Positions 26,301 to 34,344 of a stretch of 64,000 nucleotides of DNA are shown here, in pieces. Every line of letters begins with the position of its first letter. The stretch's first letter is position 1. The notes under the pieces are model-generated. The model was given only the letters and a program-made list of their open reading frames with translations. It made no database searches and had not been told where the DNA came from. Made by a program: the position numbers and the translations under genes. The stretch is from Vesta saturnalis (lineage: Eukaryota > Arthropoda > Insecta > Coleoptera > Lampyridae). Location of the stretch: contig JARFJB010000002.1 in NCBI GenBank assembly GCA_036346205.1, positions 5,093,501 through 5,157,500 on the forward strand, in the 5' to 3' direction.

Positions 26301-27656
26301 AATCTACACAACAGTTACTACAAATTATAGATACAACACTGCTGAAGTGCTATCTACAAACAAATGATGCACTTGTTGCGCCATTGTTAAGATTAAATCA
26401 TTGTCATCTTGCAGAAACAGAACGTACTTTGAAAAAGCATGGAAAATTGAATGAATTAATTATACTGTATCAAACAAAAGGTCAACATCGTAGAGCTCTG
26501 GAATTATTACAACGAGAAAAGACAATTGACAAAACCATTACGTATCTACAGCATCTTGGTGCAGATAATATGGGCCTCATTTTAGAATTTTCAGATTGGA
26601 TTCTTAAGGAATCTCCAGAAGAAGGACTGAAAGTGAATATCTTATAATAAAATATGTTTTATATTGTTTTTAGATCTTTACAGAGGATTTGGTAGAAGTC
26701 GAGGCGTTACCTCGTCCTAGGGTTTTAGATTACTTATTACGGTCACATCCATTATTAGTTATTCCATATTTAGAACATGTTGTTCTTACTTGGAGTGATA
26801 AAAATCCGATATTTCATAATGCACTTGTTCACCAATACCGCCAACAAGCTCTAGAAAATGTGCCTATGGCTCAACATATTAAAAAAAAATTGCTAGATTT
26901 TCTTGAGACTTCTCAATATTATACTCCAGATACTGTTCTAATGCAGTTTCCAGTAGACCAACTACTTGAAGAACGAGCTGTTATTCTTGGACGGCTTGGA
27001 AAGCATGATCAAGCATTGTTTATTTATGTACGTGTGTTGGGTGATATTTCACATGCTGTTTCGTATTGTGGCAAGGTTTATGAGTCATCAACAAAGAATG
27101 TAGGAGAAGAGGTATTACCATACAGCAAATACTTGTTGTTTGTAATGCTGTTGTTACAGGTGTATGTATCTTTAATTAAATTGATACTTGATCCAAATTC
27201 ATCAATGAATCTGTTTCCTGAACCGTGTCTTTCACCTGTAACAGCTCATCCTGATTTAGAGAGAGCATTACAATTGCTTGAACAGTATGGTTCTAGAATG
27301 AATCCTCTATCTGTTTTAGCTTTAATTCCTGTTTCTATTCACGTTTCAAGAATATATAAATTTTTGCAAACAGCTATACATAAGGCTGTTGAGGATCGCA
27401 GACATGTGTAATTGTTAAAAAGACTACTGTATGCTGAACATTTGCAATGTTGTGAAGCAAGATTACATTTACAAAGTCAAAGTGTGCATATAACTGATTT
27501 AAATGTATGTCCAGTCTGTAAGAAGCGTTTTGGTAACCAAAGGTATGTTGGTGGTGGGCATCAAACTGTAAATGTAACTATTGTTTCTTTAGTGCATTTG
27601 TTCGCTATCCTAATGGAGATGTCGTTCACTACTCATGCCAGGATAAAAAACTGTGA
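7374..27656 (+). CDS. Vps39: Vps39 (Vam6), HOPS tethering complex subunit; 11 exons with one in-frame stop
   Basis: Exons: 7374-7443, 7490-7663, 7711-7811, 7862-8065, 8114-8344, 25655-25852, 25903-26202, 26252-26632, 26674-27111, 27160-27542, 27593-27656. All junctions are GT-AG and the sum is 2544 nt (847 codons plus stop), close to the roughly 850-890 residues usual for Vps39. The product contains an N-terminal CNH-type beta-propeller (LLVGTRQGHLFMYRV; RLCVAVKRKLQLYYWK; GILPDSVEVQTFEP), the Vps39_1 segment (LLQIIDTTLLKCYL, about residue 445), helical CHC repeats with LLEERAVILGRLGKHDQALFIYV, and a C-terminal zinc-binding segment (CPVCKKRF ... VRYPNGDVVHYSC). Vps39 bridges Rab7 to the HOPS core and drives late endosome, lysosome and autophagosome fusion. 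TAA at 27409-27411 (codon 783) interrupts the frame. Intron 5 is 17.3 kb; the others are 41-50 bp. The start at 7374 gives MHEAY..., the usual N-terminus. Confidence 0.93.
8896..8949 (+). pseudogene. Tiny LINE reverse-transcriptase fragment
   Basis: The stretch encodes TVPTGVPQGSILGLFF, the conserved GVPQGS(I/V)L motif of non-LTR retrotransposon reverse transcriptases. No RT coding is readable on either side, so this is a short fossil. Confidence 0.6.
9172..10147. mobile_element. Non-autonomous hAT element (MITE), 976 bp
   Basis: The ends are TAGTGATGGGAATAAT (9172) and the complement of TAGTAATGGGAATAAT (ends 10147), flanked by a perfect 8-bp target duplication GTCGTAAG at 9164-9171 and 10148-10155. 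The termini are rich in TAATCGATTA-type palindromes, and two diverged copies of a roughly 115-bp unit (…GAGAAGCGAGA…) lie near the left end. No coding region is present. TAGTGATGGG ends with 8-bp duplications are typical of hAT elements. Confidence 0.92.
10156..11556. other. Intronic AT-rich sequence, nothing recognised
   Basis: No coding similarity or bounded repeat was recognised. The 77-residue frame near 10856 has no recognisable features. Confidence 0.5.
11557..12992 (+). mobile_element. Decayed Tc1-like DNA transposon with 20-bp terminal inverted repeats
   Basis: ATTTTACCTAACTGTAAATG at 11557-11576 is matched by a perfect reverse complement at 12973-12992, giving a 1.44-kb element. The interior on the + strand holds transposase remnants: a helix-turn-helix-like segment ending FKFK (11851-12070), then ...MDATNFEKWLND (about 12210-12250), DTAAYHSLVVEK (about 12290-12330), and LLNLAKQRKYEKQYVVDNMA (about 12387-12445). 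These correspond in order to the W-L-, D-N-A-P-Y-H-S and basic segments of the DDE domain in a common insect transposase family. Several stops and frameshifts make it non-functional. The TA target duplication is not clear on the left side. Confidence 0.75.
12993..13969. other. Intronic sequence without recognised features
   Basis: AT-rich DNA with no supported coding region. The 84-residue frame near 13503 is not recognisable. Confidence 0.5.
13970..14045 (-). other. tRNA-Ala(AGC)-like sequence, minus strand
   Basis: On the minus strand a T-arm TGGG-TTCAAAT-CCCA and an anticodon-like hairpin GTTCT-TTAGCAA-AGAAC (plus coordinates 13999-14015) are evident, with AGC in anticodon position, followed by CTCAAGGA. 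The 5' acceptor strand does not pair well with the 3' strand, so a working tRNA is doubtful. It resembles the core at 719-796 over the anticodon and T arms and is probably a tRNA-derived SINE head or pseudogene. Confidence 0.5.
14205..14298. repeat. Dispersed repeat, copy A (partner at 25441-25527)
   Basis: GTATGTACTTATAA ... GTACATACAATTA ... TGAACATTGTTCGAATAA ... TTTCCTTCTA is shared with 25441-25527 in direct orientation, with about 80 percent identity by eye. The GTATGTAC/GTACATAC ends of its first 38 bp form an inverted repeat. Both copies lie inside Vps39 intron 5. Confidence 0.7.
14566..15708 (+). pseudogene. Mariner/Tc1-superfamily transposase relic (HTH plus DDE domain)
   Basis: A helix-turn-helix N-terminus (YSTEEKIQIIKWYYSGSTAQEI) is followed by a second HTH region (NSTKIAEEMNIEPRTVRNIL), then catalytic motifs CTDECSFNLYG (first Asp, near 15120), VNMWTGILGNSIIGPFF (15235-15285), WYQEDGCPAHTA (second Asp, near 15390) and YPPSSPDI (near 15490). 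The order matches the insect mariner-like family with the V-W-G-I and Q-D-G-A-P-A-H signatures. A frameshift near 15235 separates the two catalytic Asp residues, and another near 15640 precedes the tail RLGYCLAHGGGLFENFMK, which ends at 15708. WSREN-type sequence is degraded to GYSRETN. No terminal repeats were found by eye. Confidence 0.8.
15709..17261. other. Intronic sequence without recognised features
   Basis: AT-rich with a slight C-over-G bias on the + strand. The region appears to continue past the hAT insertion into 21150-22030 with similar composition, so it may be one older, unrecognised insertion split by the hAT. Confidence 0.4.
17270..21141. mobile_element. hAT transposon, 3.87 kb, with both ends and 8-bp target duplication
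   Basis: Left end CACTGGCGAAACTA (17270-17283) and right end TAGTTTCGCCACTG (21128-21141) form 14-bp inverted repeats with one mismatch. They are flanked by the perfect 8-bp direct duplication AATACGTG (17262-17269 and 21142-21149). Subterminal sequences on both sides contain related motifs rich in GGGGTG / TGCCTGGC / CACCCC. The element carries a single transposase gene on the minus strand (17545-20014), and about 1.1 kb of non-coding DNA at its right side. Confidence 0.96.
17545..20014 (-). pseudogene. hAT transposase (TTF zinc finger, DUF4371, hAT dimerisation); one frameshift and one stop
   Basis: From 20014 the minus strand encodes about 626 residues: N-terminal MKKFKDIRSFF, an acidic/Ser-rich stretch, a TTF-type zinc-finger region (WLEYSVKLDKAFCFVCRHV), and a long DUF4371-like RNase H-fold region with SIMVDEARCYKQEQLSVAIRY, IGQSYDGASVISGKHQGLQ and YFHCLAHRMNLVIVDSC. 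At a run of nine A (plus coordinates 18156-18164) the frame shifts. In the next frame the protein continues PQRLNEYLSDSTLGKSS ... APEYWKVNIYY and reaches the dimerisation motif GLPISSAGCERIFSAMRRIKT. TGA at 17686-17688 stands where this family has Trp; beyond it the frame stays open to 17545. Only two lesions suggest recent inactivation, or an assembly error in the homopolymer for the frameshift. Proteins of this family are often labelled ZMYM1-like. Confidence 0.93.
21150..22029. other. Intronic sequence without recognised features
   Basis: No coding region or bounded repeat recognised. It resembles 15709-17261 in composition. Confidence 0.4.
22030..23264 (-). pseudogene. piggyBac-type (PGBD-like) transposase relic inside Vps39 intron 5
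   Basis: Reading the minus strand from 23264: an acidic N-terminus (NYDEDENYDDEDELPLSQN), then NPYKLFKYFFSENFI (near 23030), the segment YWAPQIRIPEVTDIIPVNSFETIKCFLNC (about 22860-22770), SIDKILPVINQVRE, SKQSRSKGVQGSKHIIQTYH (about 22650, where the family has the first catalytic Asp), GYSLGVSGFSYNFKLC, IPPNVHHKLYYGNYFFGMVLIVLL (about 22450-22380) and LRTNRLPGHETVSVKEM (near 22310). The order matches piggyBac transposases. Several frame changes and loss of the Asp in the V-D-E/I-D-E position (...VMSKQS...) show it is long dead. It is only distantly related to the copy at 59520-62434. Confidence 0.8.
23725..23757 (-). ncRNA. Hammerhead-like motif, left arm
   Basis: On the minus strand CTGAGGA is followed directly by CAAC (plus coordinates 23747-23750), a 7-nt loop and the complementary GTTG (23736-23739), then GGTAAAAC. 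The helix sequence differs from that of the other arm while pairing is kept, but the GAAA box is altered to TAAAA, so this copy is probably inactive. Confidence 0.3.
24364..24618 (-). pseudogene. C-terminal GIY-YIG endonuclease fragment of a Penelope-like element
   Basis: The minus strand reads DTRHKEHMKCCRLG, a stop, then LEKSAVAEHALNNLNHDVQF, ILSRQTHYYVRLQHEAIEIYKHPNN, INRQEENSRLNRLWHVN and a stop at 24364-24366. The run K-S-A-(V)-A-E-H, the R-(L/I)-x-x-E-A-I-E-I segment and H-P-N-N-x-N-R are hallmarks of the endonuclease end of Penelope-like elements. The reverse-transcriptase part is missing, as expected for a 5'-truncated copy. Confidence 0.85.
25166..25197 (+). ncRNA. Hammerhead ribozyme-like motif, right arm of the Penelope-like element
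   Basis: CTGAGGA at 25166-25172 fits the hammerhead core CUGANGA. GATA (25174-25177) pairs with TATC (25189-25192) as a short helix II, and GAAA follows at 25193-25196. One unpaired A lies between CTGAGGA and the helix. Helices I and III were not established. Hammerhead motifs are known in the terminal repeats of Penelope-like elements, which makes the match more credible than it would be alone. Confidence 0.4.
25441..25527. repeat. Dispersed repeat, copy B (partner at 14205-14298)
   Basis: Same unit as at 14205-14298, in direct orientation, beginning GTATGTACTTATAA and ending TTTTCCTTCTA. It lies about 130 bp upstream of Vps39 exon 6. Confidence 0.7.
25655..27656 (+). CDS. Vps39: Vps39 exons 6-11 (CHC repeats, Vps39_1 and C-terminal zinc segment)
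   Basis: Six exons are separated by introns of 50, 49, 41, 48 and 50 bp. They encode VQTFEPGEMVQVLDN to the C-terminal CPVCKKRF ... HYSCQDKKL and stop at 27656. Intron 9 (27112-27159) is a multiple of three and free of stops, so its retention would add 16 hydrophobic residues without breaking the frame; homology to Vps39 argues that it is spliced. The last junction joins FGNQ(S) to AFVRYPNGDVVHYSC. TAA at 27409-27411 falls between DRRHV and LLKRLLYAEHL. Confidence 0.93.
27409..27411 (+). other. In-frame TAA in Vps39 codon 783
   Basis: The codons are CAT GTG TAA TTG TTA AAA AGA. Coding similarity resumes immediately after the stop and continues through a correctly spliced last exon. A CAA to TAA transition is the simplest explanation. 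If real, the product would be 782 residues and would lack the CPVC/HYSC zinc-binding end. Confidence 0.9.
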
Positions 27657-28082
27657 TTTAATAGTAAAATGCTTGTAGTTGTGGACTATGTTATCTAACC
27701 TTCATATATGATTTATAATGGTAGCCTCTACAATATATTTTTACAAATCTTTTTTAGCTATTTTATGCATATAGAGATCATAAGTAGTTTACTTATTTAT
27801 AATAGTTTTAAAGTTTTGTATCTATAATACTAGTTTTTGCAACAAGTGTGTTGCTTTATACACATTTGTTAATGCATGGAAAATCACCAACAATGGACAA
27901 GTTTAAAATATATTTAGTTAAGTATCACTTTTTTTATGTGTTTAAGGATCACAAAAATTTACTGTGGGTTTCCGTTCGGAAATATTAACTTCCCAACGTT
28001 AATATCATCCATAAACAGATTGTCTCAGAGTTTTTCAAGAAGTTTTTAAACAAACGAAAGACAAAATTTACTTCAAACACAC
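27657..28082. other. Vps39 3' flank
   Basis: AT-rich sequence that presumably holds the 3' untranslated region. No perfect AATAAA was noted right after the stop codon, so the polyadenylation site is not assigned. Confidence 0.4.
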
Positions 28083-28690
28083 CTTCCAACCTACGAAGTG
28101 GAAATTAAAAGAAATGAAATAATTTTGATAATCATAACTTTTTTAGGATAACTGTGCCACCCCTTTAATAGGTTCATATCAAAAATAGGCAACATTGTAA
28201 AAACAAAAACAATAATCTATGTTATATGAATATTTAAAGCTTTATGTCAGATAGACATATAGATGCTAACTTAACAAAAATTCTAAAGCTGCCTACTTCT
28301 ATAAAATATAGGTAATGCATTGTAAGCATTTTCAATCTTATGTAATACATTTTTACACTTGTTTGGCTTTGTATTAAGAAACTTTATAAAGCAATGTAAA
28401 ATTAAATTTTGTTTAAAGATGTTTACACATTTTTCTATAAATTTATCAGAAAAATATCTGGTGTGGAAGAAAGAACGCATGACCTTCCAACCTACAAAGT
28501 GGAAATTAAAAGAAATTGTGCAACCTCGATTTTAATACGTTCATAACAAAAATAGAAAACATTGTAAAGACAAAACAATAATCCATATCAGATCAACCAT
28601 TTAAAACTTCATGTCGGAAAGAGGTTAATAGACATATAGATGTTAATCTGAAAAATTGTCGATTGCATAACCTTCTATACCTACATCTGT
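28083..28690. repeat. Two diverged direct copies of a roughly 210-bp sequence, about 400 bp apart
   Basis: ACCTTCCAACCTACGAAGTG at 28081-28100 recurs as ACCTTCCAACCTACAAAGTG at 28482-28501, and similarity continues through GGTTCATA..AAAATAG, AACATTGTAAA and TAGACATATAGATG. A segmental duplication downstream of Vps39 is likely. A short related string (CCTTCCAACCTACA) also occurs near 58930. Confidence 0.65.
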
Positions 28691-29235
28691 ATACGTAGGT
28701 TGCAAAGTAAAATTTATATTTCTTTTAAAAGTCATTATAATTAATAGATTATCCTTAGTTTATATGTACTTCTTAGTGAAAACTTAAAAAGTTAATTTTG
28801 AAATACATTTGAGCAATTATATGTACCTATACATCGTTTTAAAGGTTATTGTTTCCGACCTAAGCTGGCAAAACCTTAAAATTTTTAGTTTTGTAACACC
28901 TAATTCTATTCCGACAGCTGTCATACATGTTGCAGTCATTTAAAGAGTTGATGTTTAACTCTGTCGACATGCCTTAGAATATGATAGTAATATAGTATCA
29001 CCAAACAAATTTTCAAAAATATTTTTATTGAAAAAAAATTGTAAATTACACTACCAGAAACTATCTTTGCGACTATGAGATGAATTACGAGTCAAGGCGT
29101 TAGTCGAAGCCCACAACTACGTTACAGGCCTGATACAAATTACTATGGAGCATCCCTTTAATTTTTTTTCTATTCATAAATTAAAGGAAAACTCTTATAG
29201 GTAATAGCGCGACACTTTTCTTCTACCATTTTTCA
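28691..29235. other. Intergenic sequence, nothing recognised
   Basis: No coding similarity or bounded repeat found. Confidence 0.5.
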
Positions 29236-29739
29236 TTGTGGATCACCGGTACCTCCTGCTCCATTCCTAAGCCCAGTATCCTAGCGCTGCTCTCTTTCCA
29301 GCTATCTTTTTTATGTCAACCGTTGTTTTGGTGTTTTTATCTCCATCTCTATGCCGTTCTGACATTTTTTATCAGTTATCTGTTTCATTATTTAGTACCA
29401 TTTTGGGGCCAACGCTCCAGTGAGTAGGCATCCCATACACATCATTGTTGCCGCCACCTTGCATTTTCCTCTCCAAGGTTTGTGATTGGTCCCTACCGCC
29501 AATCCTACCGGGTGCCGTTTTCGGATCAGGGGGCTACCTTCTGGCTTCCATTTCTAATAGTTGGCGCTCCTCCATGGCCCTTTTACCCGATATTTAAGAC
29601 TGTCTTCTTTTGGTACATCCTCCAGCTTGTTTGCGCCCTTTTTCGATCGCTGAGGCTACGTTCTGGGCTCCATTTTGAAGAGCCTGGACTCCGCTATAGT
29701 CTTTTGTTAAACTTATTTAGGTACATCCTCCATTTCATT

Positions 29740-30010
29740 TACGTCTGCGTTTTTGCCTTCAGCCAACTTCTTTACATGTGTCGTGGATTTTTATCAGTTT
29801 GTTTCCGAGTGTTATTATGGCGTTCAGCCATGTTGCTTGCATGTGCTTTTTTGGATTTTTGCCATCATGTTTTCGCGAGATTTTTTTAATATATTCCCTT
29901 CTTGTTTACGTGTGCTTTTTATGTCTTTCGGCCATTTTGCTTACGGGTGACTTTGTCGTTTTGATATCTTATTTCCGTGTGCCTTTTGTCTTTCCACCAT
30001 GTTTCCGTAT
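29740..30010. repeat. Decayed tandem repeat, period about 35 bp, pyrimidine-rich
   Basis: Phrases such as CCATTTTGCTTACGGGTG, CTTGTTTACGTGTGC, TTATTTCCGTGTGCC and CCATGTTTCCGTATGCC recur with variable spacing. Overlapping open frames in all three + phases (from about 29236) result from this stop-poor repeat and look Phe/Cys/Leu-rich. I do not regard them as genes. Confidence 0.5.
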
Positions 30011-30059
30011 GCCACCACACAAGGGTTCCATAAAGGAACTAGTGACATCGGAATCATGA

Positions 30060-31205
30060 ACATCAGCATCTAACAGAAATATTAACACATCCGATAGTAA
30101 TTATCACTGTCAAGCAGGATAATCACCAAATCTATATGAACAAAGAAAACACATGCAAAGTAGTAAAGCAATAAGTTCATGGAAGAATCTGGAAACAGCT
30201 GTATATACCCAACACGTGGATGTTTATCACAAGCGACACCATCAAGGCAGCAGTAATGTGCAATAGAATCAGGAAACACAATGTTAAACCAAACATGGAT
30301 TATCTAAATATGAAAGGAACACCTGGTAAAAACAACACAAAGTATTCTGAGTCCAACACCGCAAGATACGTTGTGTGTGATTACTATTTGTTACGATCCA
30401 GTCGGCATCAGCATGACCGAAATAGTTAAACATCAATATCAAGTAAACAACAGCAAAAAAAGGCAACGTATGAACTCAACGATAAAGAAGCAATGAGGCA
30501 GGACTTAGACGACACTCCATGGAGAAACATTTTATCGCATTCCATAGTAACCAGCATCTCAAGCACAACACTAGTACTGGGAACGATTCTGACAATCTGG
30601 GGTATAAAGTATGAACGCGCATACGAAGGGAAAATGTCATTAATAGAGAAAGGGATTGTGATGGAACCACTGCATACCACAGTTGCCCCTCACCGATGTA
30701 GCAGGATGTTCAGTCGACAATCGAACATAAACTCCTCGGCCCGGCAGGATGTTCAATCTCAAATAGAACAGGACCTGCATCTGGCCAATTTCAATCTCAG
30801 GTTGAACCGGGCTACATTTGCCGTCATCATTTGAAATTATGGTAGATGGCAACATTTGTAATTATAGCTTAGCATAAGGAAATTGTAACGTAAACATTAG
30901 TCAGCAGTGTCCCTCGGCCAATAATAGGTAAATCAAGAGCGTAACGCAGCATAAGGTAATTGCACCTTGCGCCACATAAATCTGCGAGAGTTGTATGTTC
31001 TTGTAAATTGGAAAGTAGGATATCGTTACTGTAAATGGTTGTGATATTAGATGTAATAAACAGTATCGAGCTAGATCCTACTAGTTCGATTACTCCCGAG
31101 GTGTAAAGACTAATCTACAATCGGTACAAGTGACGGTGTACTCCTTGCATCCCCAACACACTTAATCCCAACTAACCCGAGATTAACAATATAATTTATA
31201 ATATA
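30060..31205. other. Intergenic sequence with a possible LTR-like end
   Basis: The 113-residue frame at 30493-30834 is not recognised. From about 30840 to 31190 there is a non-coding block with an AATAAA at about 31058, followed by GTACAAGTGACGGTG near 31125, loosely recalling an LTR end with an adjacent leader. No second LTR copy or primer-binding site could be confirmed. Confidence 0.3.
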
Positions 31206-31911
31206 CGAGGGTCGTTTATAAGTTAAGAACCTATTGCGCATCGCGGCTGCGCAGGCTATCACGTGACGTCCGTTCAAGGTTAGTTACTCTTGGCCAGTCC
31301 CCCTCTACGCCACTATTAGGTTTCATGTCTCTGGTTGTGTGGTTATACTGCTTTGTTTGTCATCATTTTGATAAATAATCCCGCCGATTGTGAAGTGCGC
31401 TCTGTTATTCGGTTTTTAAACGAAAAAAAAGTCCGTCCTGAAATTCATCGGCAGCTTGTTGAAGTTTATGGTGAAGGTCTAATGACGGAAATGTGCATAA
31501 ATGGTGTAGGCTTTTTAGTGAAGGAAGGACAAATGTTCATTATGAAGAACGATCTGGCCGGCCTGCTGTCATGAATGACGATTTGACACAAAAAGTTGAG
31601 GAAATTCGCGAAAACAGGCACTTCACTATTAACGAACTTCATCAGAAATTTCCACAAGTTTCAAGGCCAGTAGTTTATCAAATTGTTACTAACTGGTTTG
31701 TTACTAACTGGTTTAATATCTGGCGGCAGAGTTCTTTGATGAGGGGATTCAAAAACTGGTGCCACGAATTAACAAATGTTTAGGCATTAAGGGCGACTAG
31801 TCGAAAAGTAAAAAAAAAAGGTTCTATTTTAGTTTCTGATCCAATTTACGTTAATAAATAAAGTTTTTCTTACTCTACTAAAAACGCTTCTTACTTAAAA
31901 AACGATCCCGG
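31206..31911 (+). mobile_element. Mariner-like element, internally deleted, about 706 bp
   Basis: Left end CGAGGGTCGTTTATAAGTTAAG (from 31206) and the complement of CCGGGATCGTTTTTTAAGTAAG at the right end (to 31911) are diverged inverted repeats flanked by TA. The interior + strand (about 31380-31690) encodes only the N-terminal DNA-binding half of a mariner transposase: EVRSVIRFLNEKKVRPEIHRQLVEVYGE, KWCRLFSEGRTNVHYEERSGRP and ENRHFTINELHQKFPQVSRPVVYQIV, with frame changes near 31490. All of the DDE catalytic domain is missing. A short local duplication (TTACTAACTGGTTTG twice near 31685) marks the deletion point. Confidence 0.85.
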
Positions 31912-31984
31912 TATATAATAATAAATAATAATAATACCAGTCTATGGTAAGGTGTTTTGTACTTAAATATATAGTTTATTTAGT

Positions 31985-33060
31985 TTCTTTTATTTGCACG
32001 ACAGGGTTGCTTGGGAGTTTGCATGTTGCGTGTGAGTTTGTTGGATTATTGGCTTCTTTGCTAGTTTTTTTTTTGTGGTGTTTTGATTAACATCTTTGAT
32101 TTCTCTGTTTATCTAATTTCGTGTGTTTGTTGGTGTTTCGCTGTGTGTATGCTTGAAGGTTTGTGCGTTTGGGTGTGTACTTGTTTGCTAGTTCTTTGTT
32201 TGCTTGTGTGTGCGTTTATTTGCTAATTTGTTTGCGTGTGCTTGTTGGCTAGTTTATGGTTAATAGTGGTAGTATTTATTAATTAGTTTGATAGTTTTGA
32301 TGTCTGTATGCTACTTGTTTATTTGTTAGATATATTTATGCGTTTACTAGTTTCAAGATTTACTGTTTGCTAGGTGTTTGTTCACTACTTTGTTCGCAGT
32401 TCGCTGTTTACGGGGTGTGTTAGTTGGACAGTATGTTACGTGTTTGTTAGATAGTCTACGCGTTTACTGATTTACTGTTTGCTAGGTGTTTTGTTCCTAG
32501 TTTGTGTGTTTTTGTACATTTGCTTACTTGCGCTTTCTGTATAAGTTTGTCGGTATTTAAGTGTTTGCTGATGAGTTTGTTAGCTATCTTTCTTTGGTAT
32601 GTTGGTGCTTTTGTTAGATTATTGTCGGATAATTTGCTTGTTTGTTAGTTTGTCGGTGTTTGCGTGCGTGCGTTTGTCTTTGACTAAAAAGGAATTTTTG
32701 CAAGCTGTCCCTATCTTTTAAATTGTGTTACAAACCGTGCGGTTTTGGTGTATGTGCGGGCGCTTGCATGTTTACTAGATTCTTTGTTGGTGTATTTGTG
32801 TGTTTGAGAGTTAGTGCATTTCGAAGTTTATTGTTCGCGTGTTTCCGGATTTGTGTATTTGGAAGTTTATTCGTTGCTTGTTTGTGTGTTTGAGGGTTTA
32901 AATGTTTGCGTGTTAACTTGATTGTTAGCTTCGTTGTTTGCGCGTTTGTGTGTTTTTGTATATTTTTTTGGTGTTTTACATTTTTTAGTACGTTTTATTG
33001 CTAGTTTGGGGAGTATGGTTGCTTGTAAGGACTTGTTTGTTTAGGAAACCGCTAGTTATG
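31985..33060. repeat. G/T-rich low-complexity tract of about 1.1 kb
   Basis: The + strand is dominated by phrases such as GTTTGTGTGTTTG, TTTGTTGGTG and TTTGCTAGTTTG with almost no C or runs of A. A decayed simple or tandem repeat, possibly the untranslated leader of a retroelement whose coding starts near 33434, would explain it. Confidence 0.7.
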
Positions 33061-33433
33061 GGTTAGATAGGCCAACTTTTAAATTAAGTTGCACGATTGA
33101 TAGCTATTAGGTTACTCTGATGTTTGTCTATTTGTAATTTTTTAAGAAAGGCTAGGAAGCATTTTGTAATTTTTCAATAACTGTAATTCAAAAAACTTGA
33201 AAAATAATATAATAAAAAGTCAAAGTGGTTACGTAATTCCAGTGAAAGGTATAACCTTGGCATTGTGCGTGTGAGTCATGAGTGAAAGTAGTTAAGTAAT
33301 ACTAGTAATAAGTTTAACCTTTGTGTGCTTAGTACTTAACCAAAATCGCAAATGTAAACAAGTTAGTGAATAATGGAGTCTTGAAAGCGGAATTGCATTC
33401 GTTTACGGATCAATTTCAAGTAGATGAGGCAAG

Positions 33434-33835
33434 ATGACGGAACTGGATTCAAGATGGGCTAAGGTATTTAATTCTACCTTACTTCAAAATTCGAAATCCT
33501 GCCAAGTGGGCCATAATTTAAGATGTCTACCCGGGATAAGTAAGCAAGGTGCTGAAACCAGTTTCATGATCCCACCAGAAGGATCTTACGTGTTTGTTAA
33601 AGATGACGATCCGAGATCTTATCAAAACGATGATAGAGTAAAGTTAATATGTCTGATAATAACAGAGTTACAGGGGATGACTGAAAATGCAATTTTTCCA
33701 AAATCACCCTGTAGTACACAAACTAAGATGGCTATGGCAAATTTGATTAGTGCATCTTTGGTTTCATTAAAAAATAGCACGGTGTCGCGAAAACCGCAAG
33801 GTTCTAACCTGAAAAATAAGCGAGATACCCCGTAA
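33434..33835 (+). CDS. Unrecognised 133-residue open frame, possibly retroelement ORF1
   Basis: The product begins MTELDSRWAKVFNSTLLQNSK and contains IPPEGSYVFVKDDDPRSYQNDDRVKLICLIITELQGM. I recognise no domain. It follows the G/T-rich tract and faces, head-on, the 3' end of the minus-strand LINE. It may be the 5' part of a truncated retroelement or a chance frame. There is no splice or polyadenylation evidence. Confidence 0.25.
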   Translation: MTELDSRWAKVFNSTLLQNSKSCQVGHNLRCLPGISKQGAETSFMIPPEGSYVFVKDDDPRSYQNDDRVKLICLIITELQGMTENAIFPKSPCSTQTKMAMANLISASLVSLKNSTVSRKPQGSNLKNKRDTP

Positions 33836-34344
33836 AACATACGAAAATGGGATAACCTGTACAATCATGTGGTGTGGTTATTTTTGGTTTTTGAATAATG
33901 TGTTAATTGCTTTAAGTGTGCGTGTTGTTTAGTGGGGTGTAGCGTACTTAGTGTGGTTAATCCGATTCATTGTCCGGTATCATGCTAGGTCGTCATCGAA
34001 TAGACGGGGGGATGCGAAGGCCATATGGGATGTTATCTAGGGATTCTTATATCTTTTCGGGGAGGTCGTCAAGGAGTTGTGTAGGATCGCAGGGGGATGT
34101 TTGAATTTTAATTTAGGTTTTCTTCCTGGGAATTGGGGAAGACGGTAGTTTTAGGGAGTAGTAAGGATTTCTTTGGTTGGGATAGTTTTTCTGTGTGATT
34201 GGTGCTATGTTTGCGTGTTGTGTTGTGAGGTCAGTAGAGTACCTGAGGGGTAACCTGTGTATGCGTCTAAAAATTCGGCGTTCACGGGAGGCGATAGAGG
34301 AAAGGTGATTGAGGTTTATATTGGGTACATTGGTGCTAGGAAAT

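Noticed and set aside
7374..27656. TGFBRAP1/Vps3 instead of Vps39
   Set aside because: Both share the domain layout, but the N-terminus, the LLQIIDTTLLKCYL segment and the VRYPNG.VVHY.C end fit Vps39.
29236..30059. Hydrophobic Phe/Leu/Cys-rich frames resembling membrane proteins
   Set aside because: They overlap in all three phases over a decayed pyrimidine-rich tandem repeat, have no family resemblance and no consistent frame.
30840..31190. Solo LTR
   Set aside because: An AATAAA and an LTR-end-like phrase are present, but there is no second copy, no TG...CA boundary that I trust and no target duplication.
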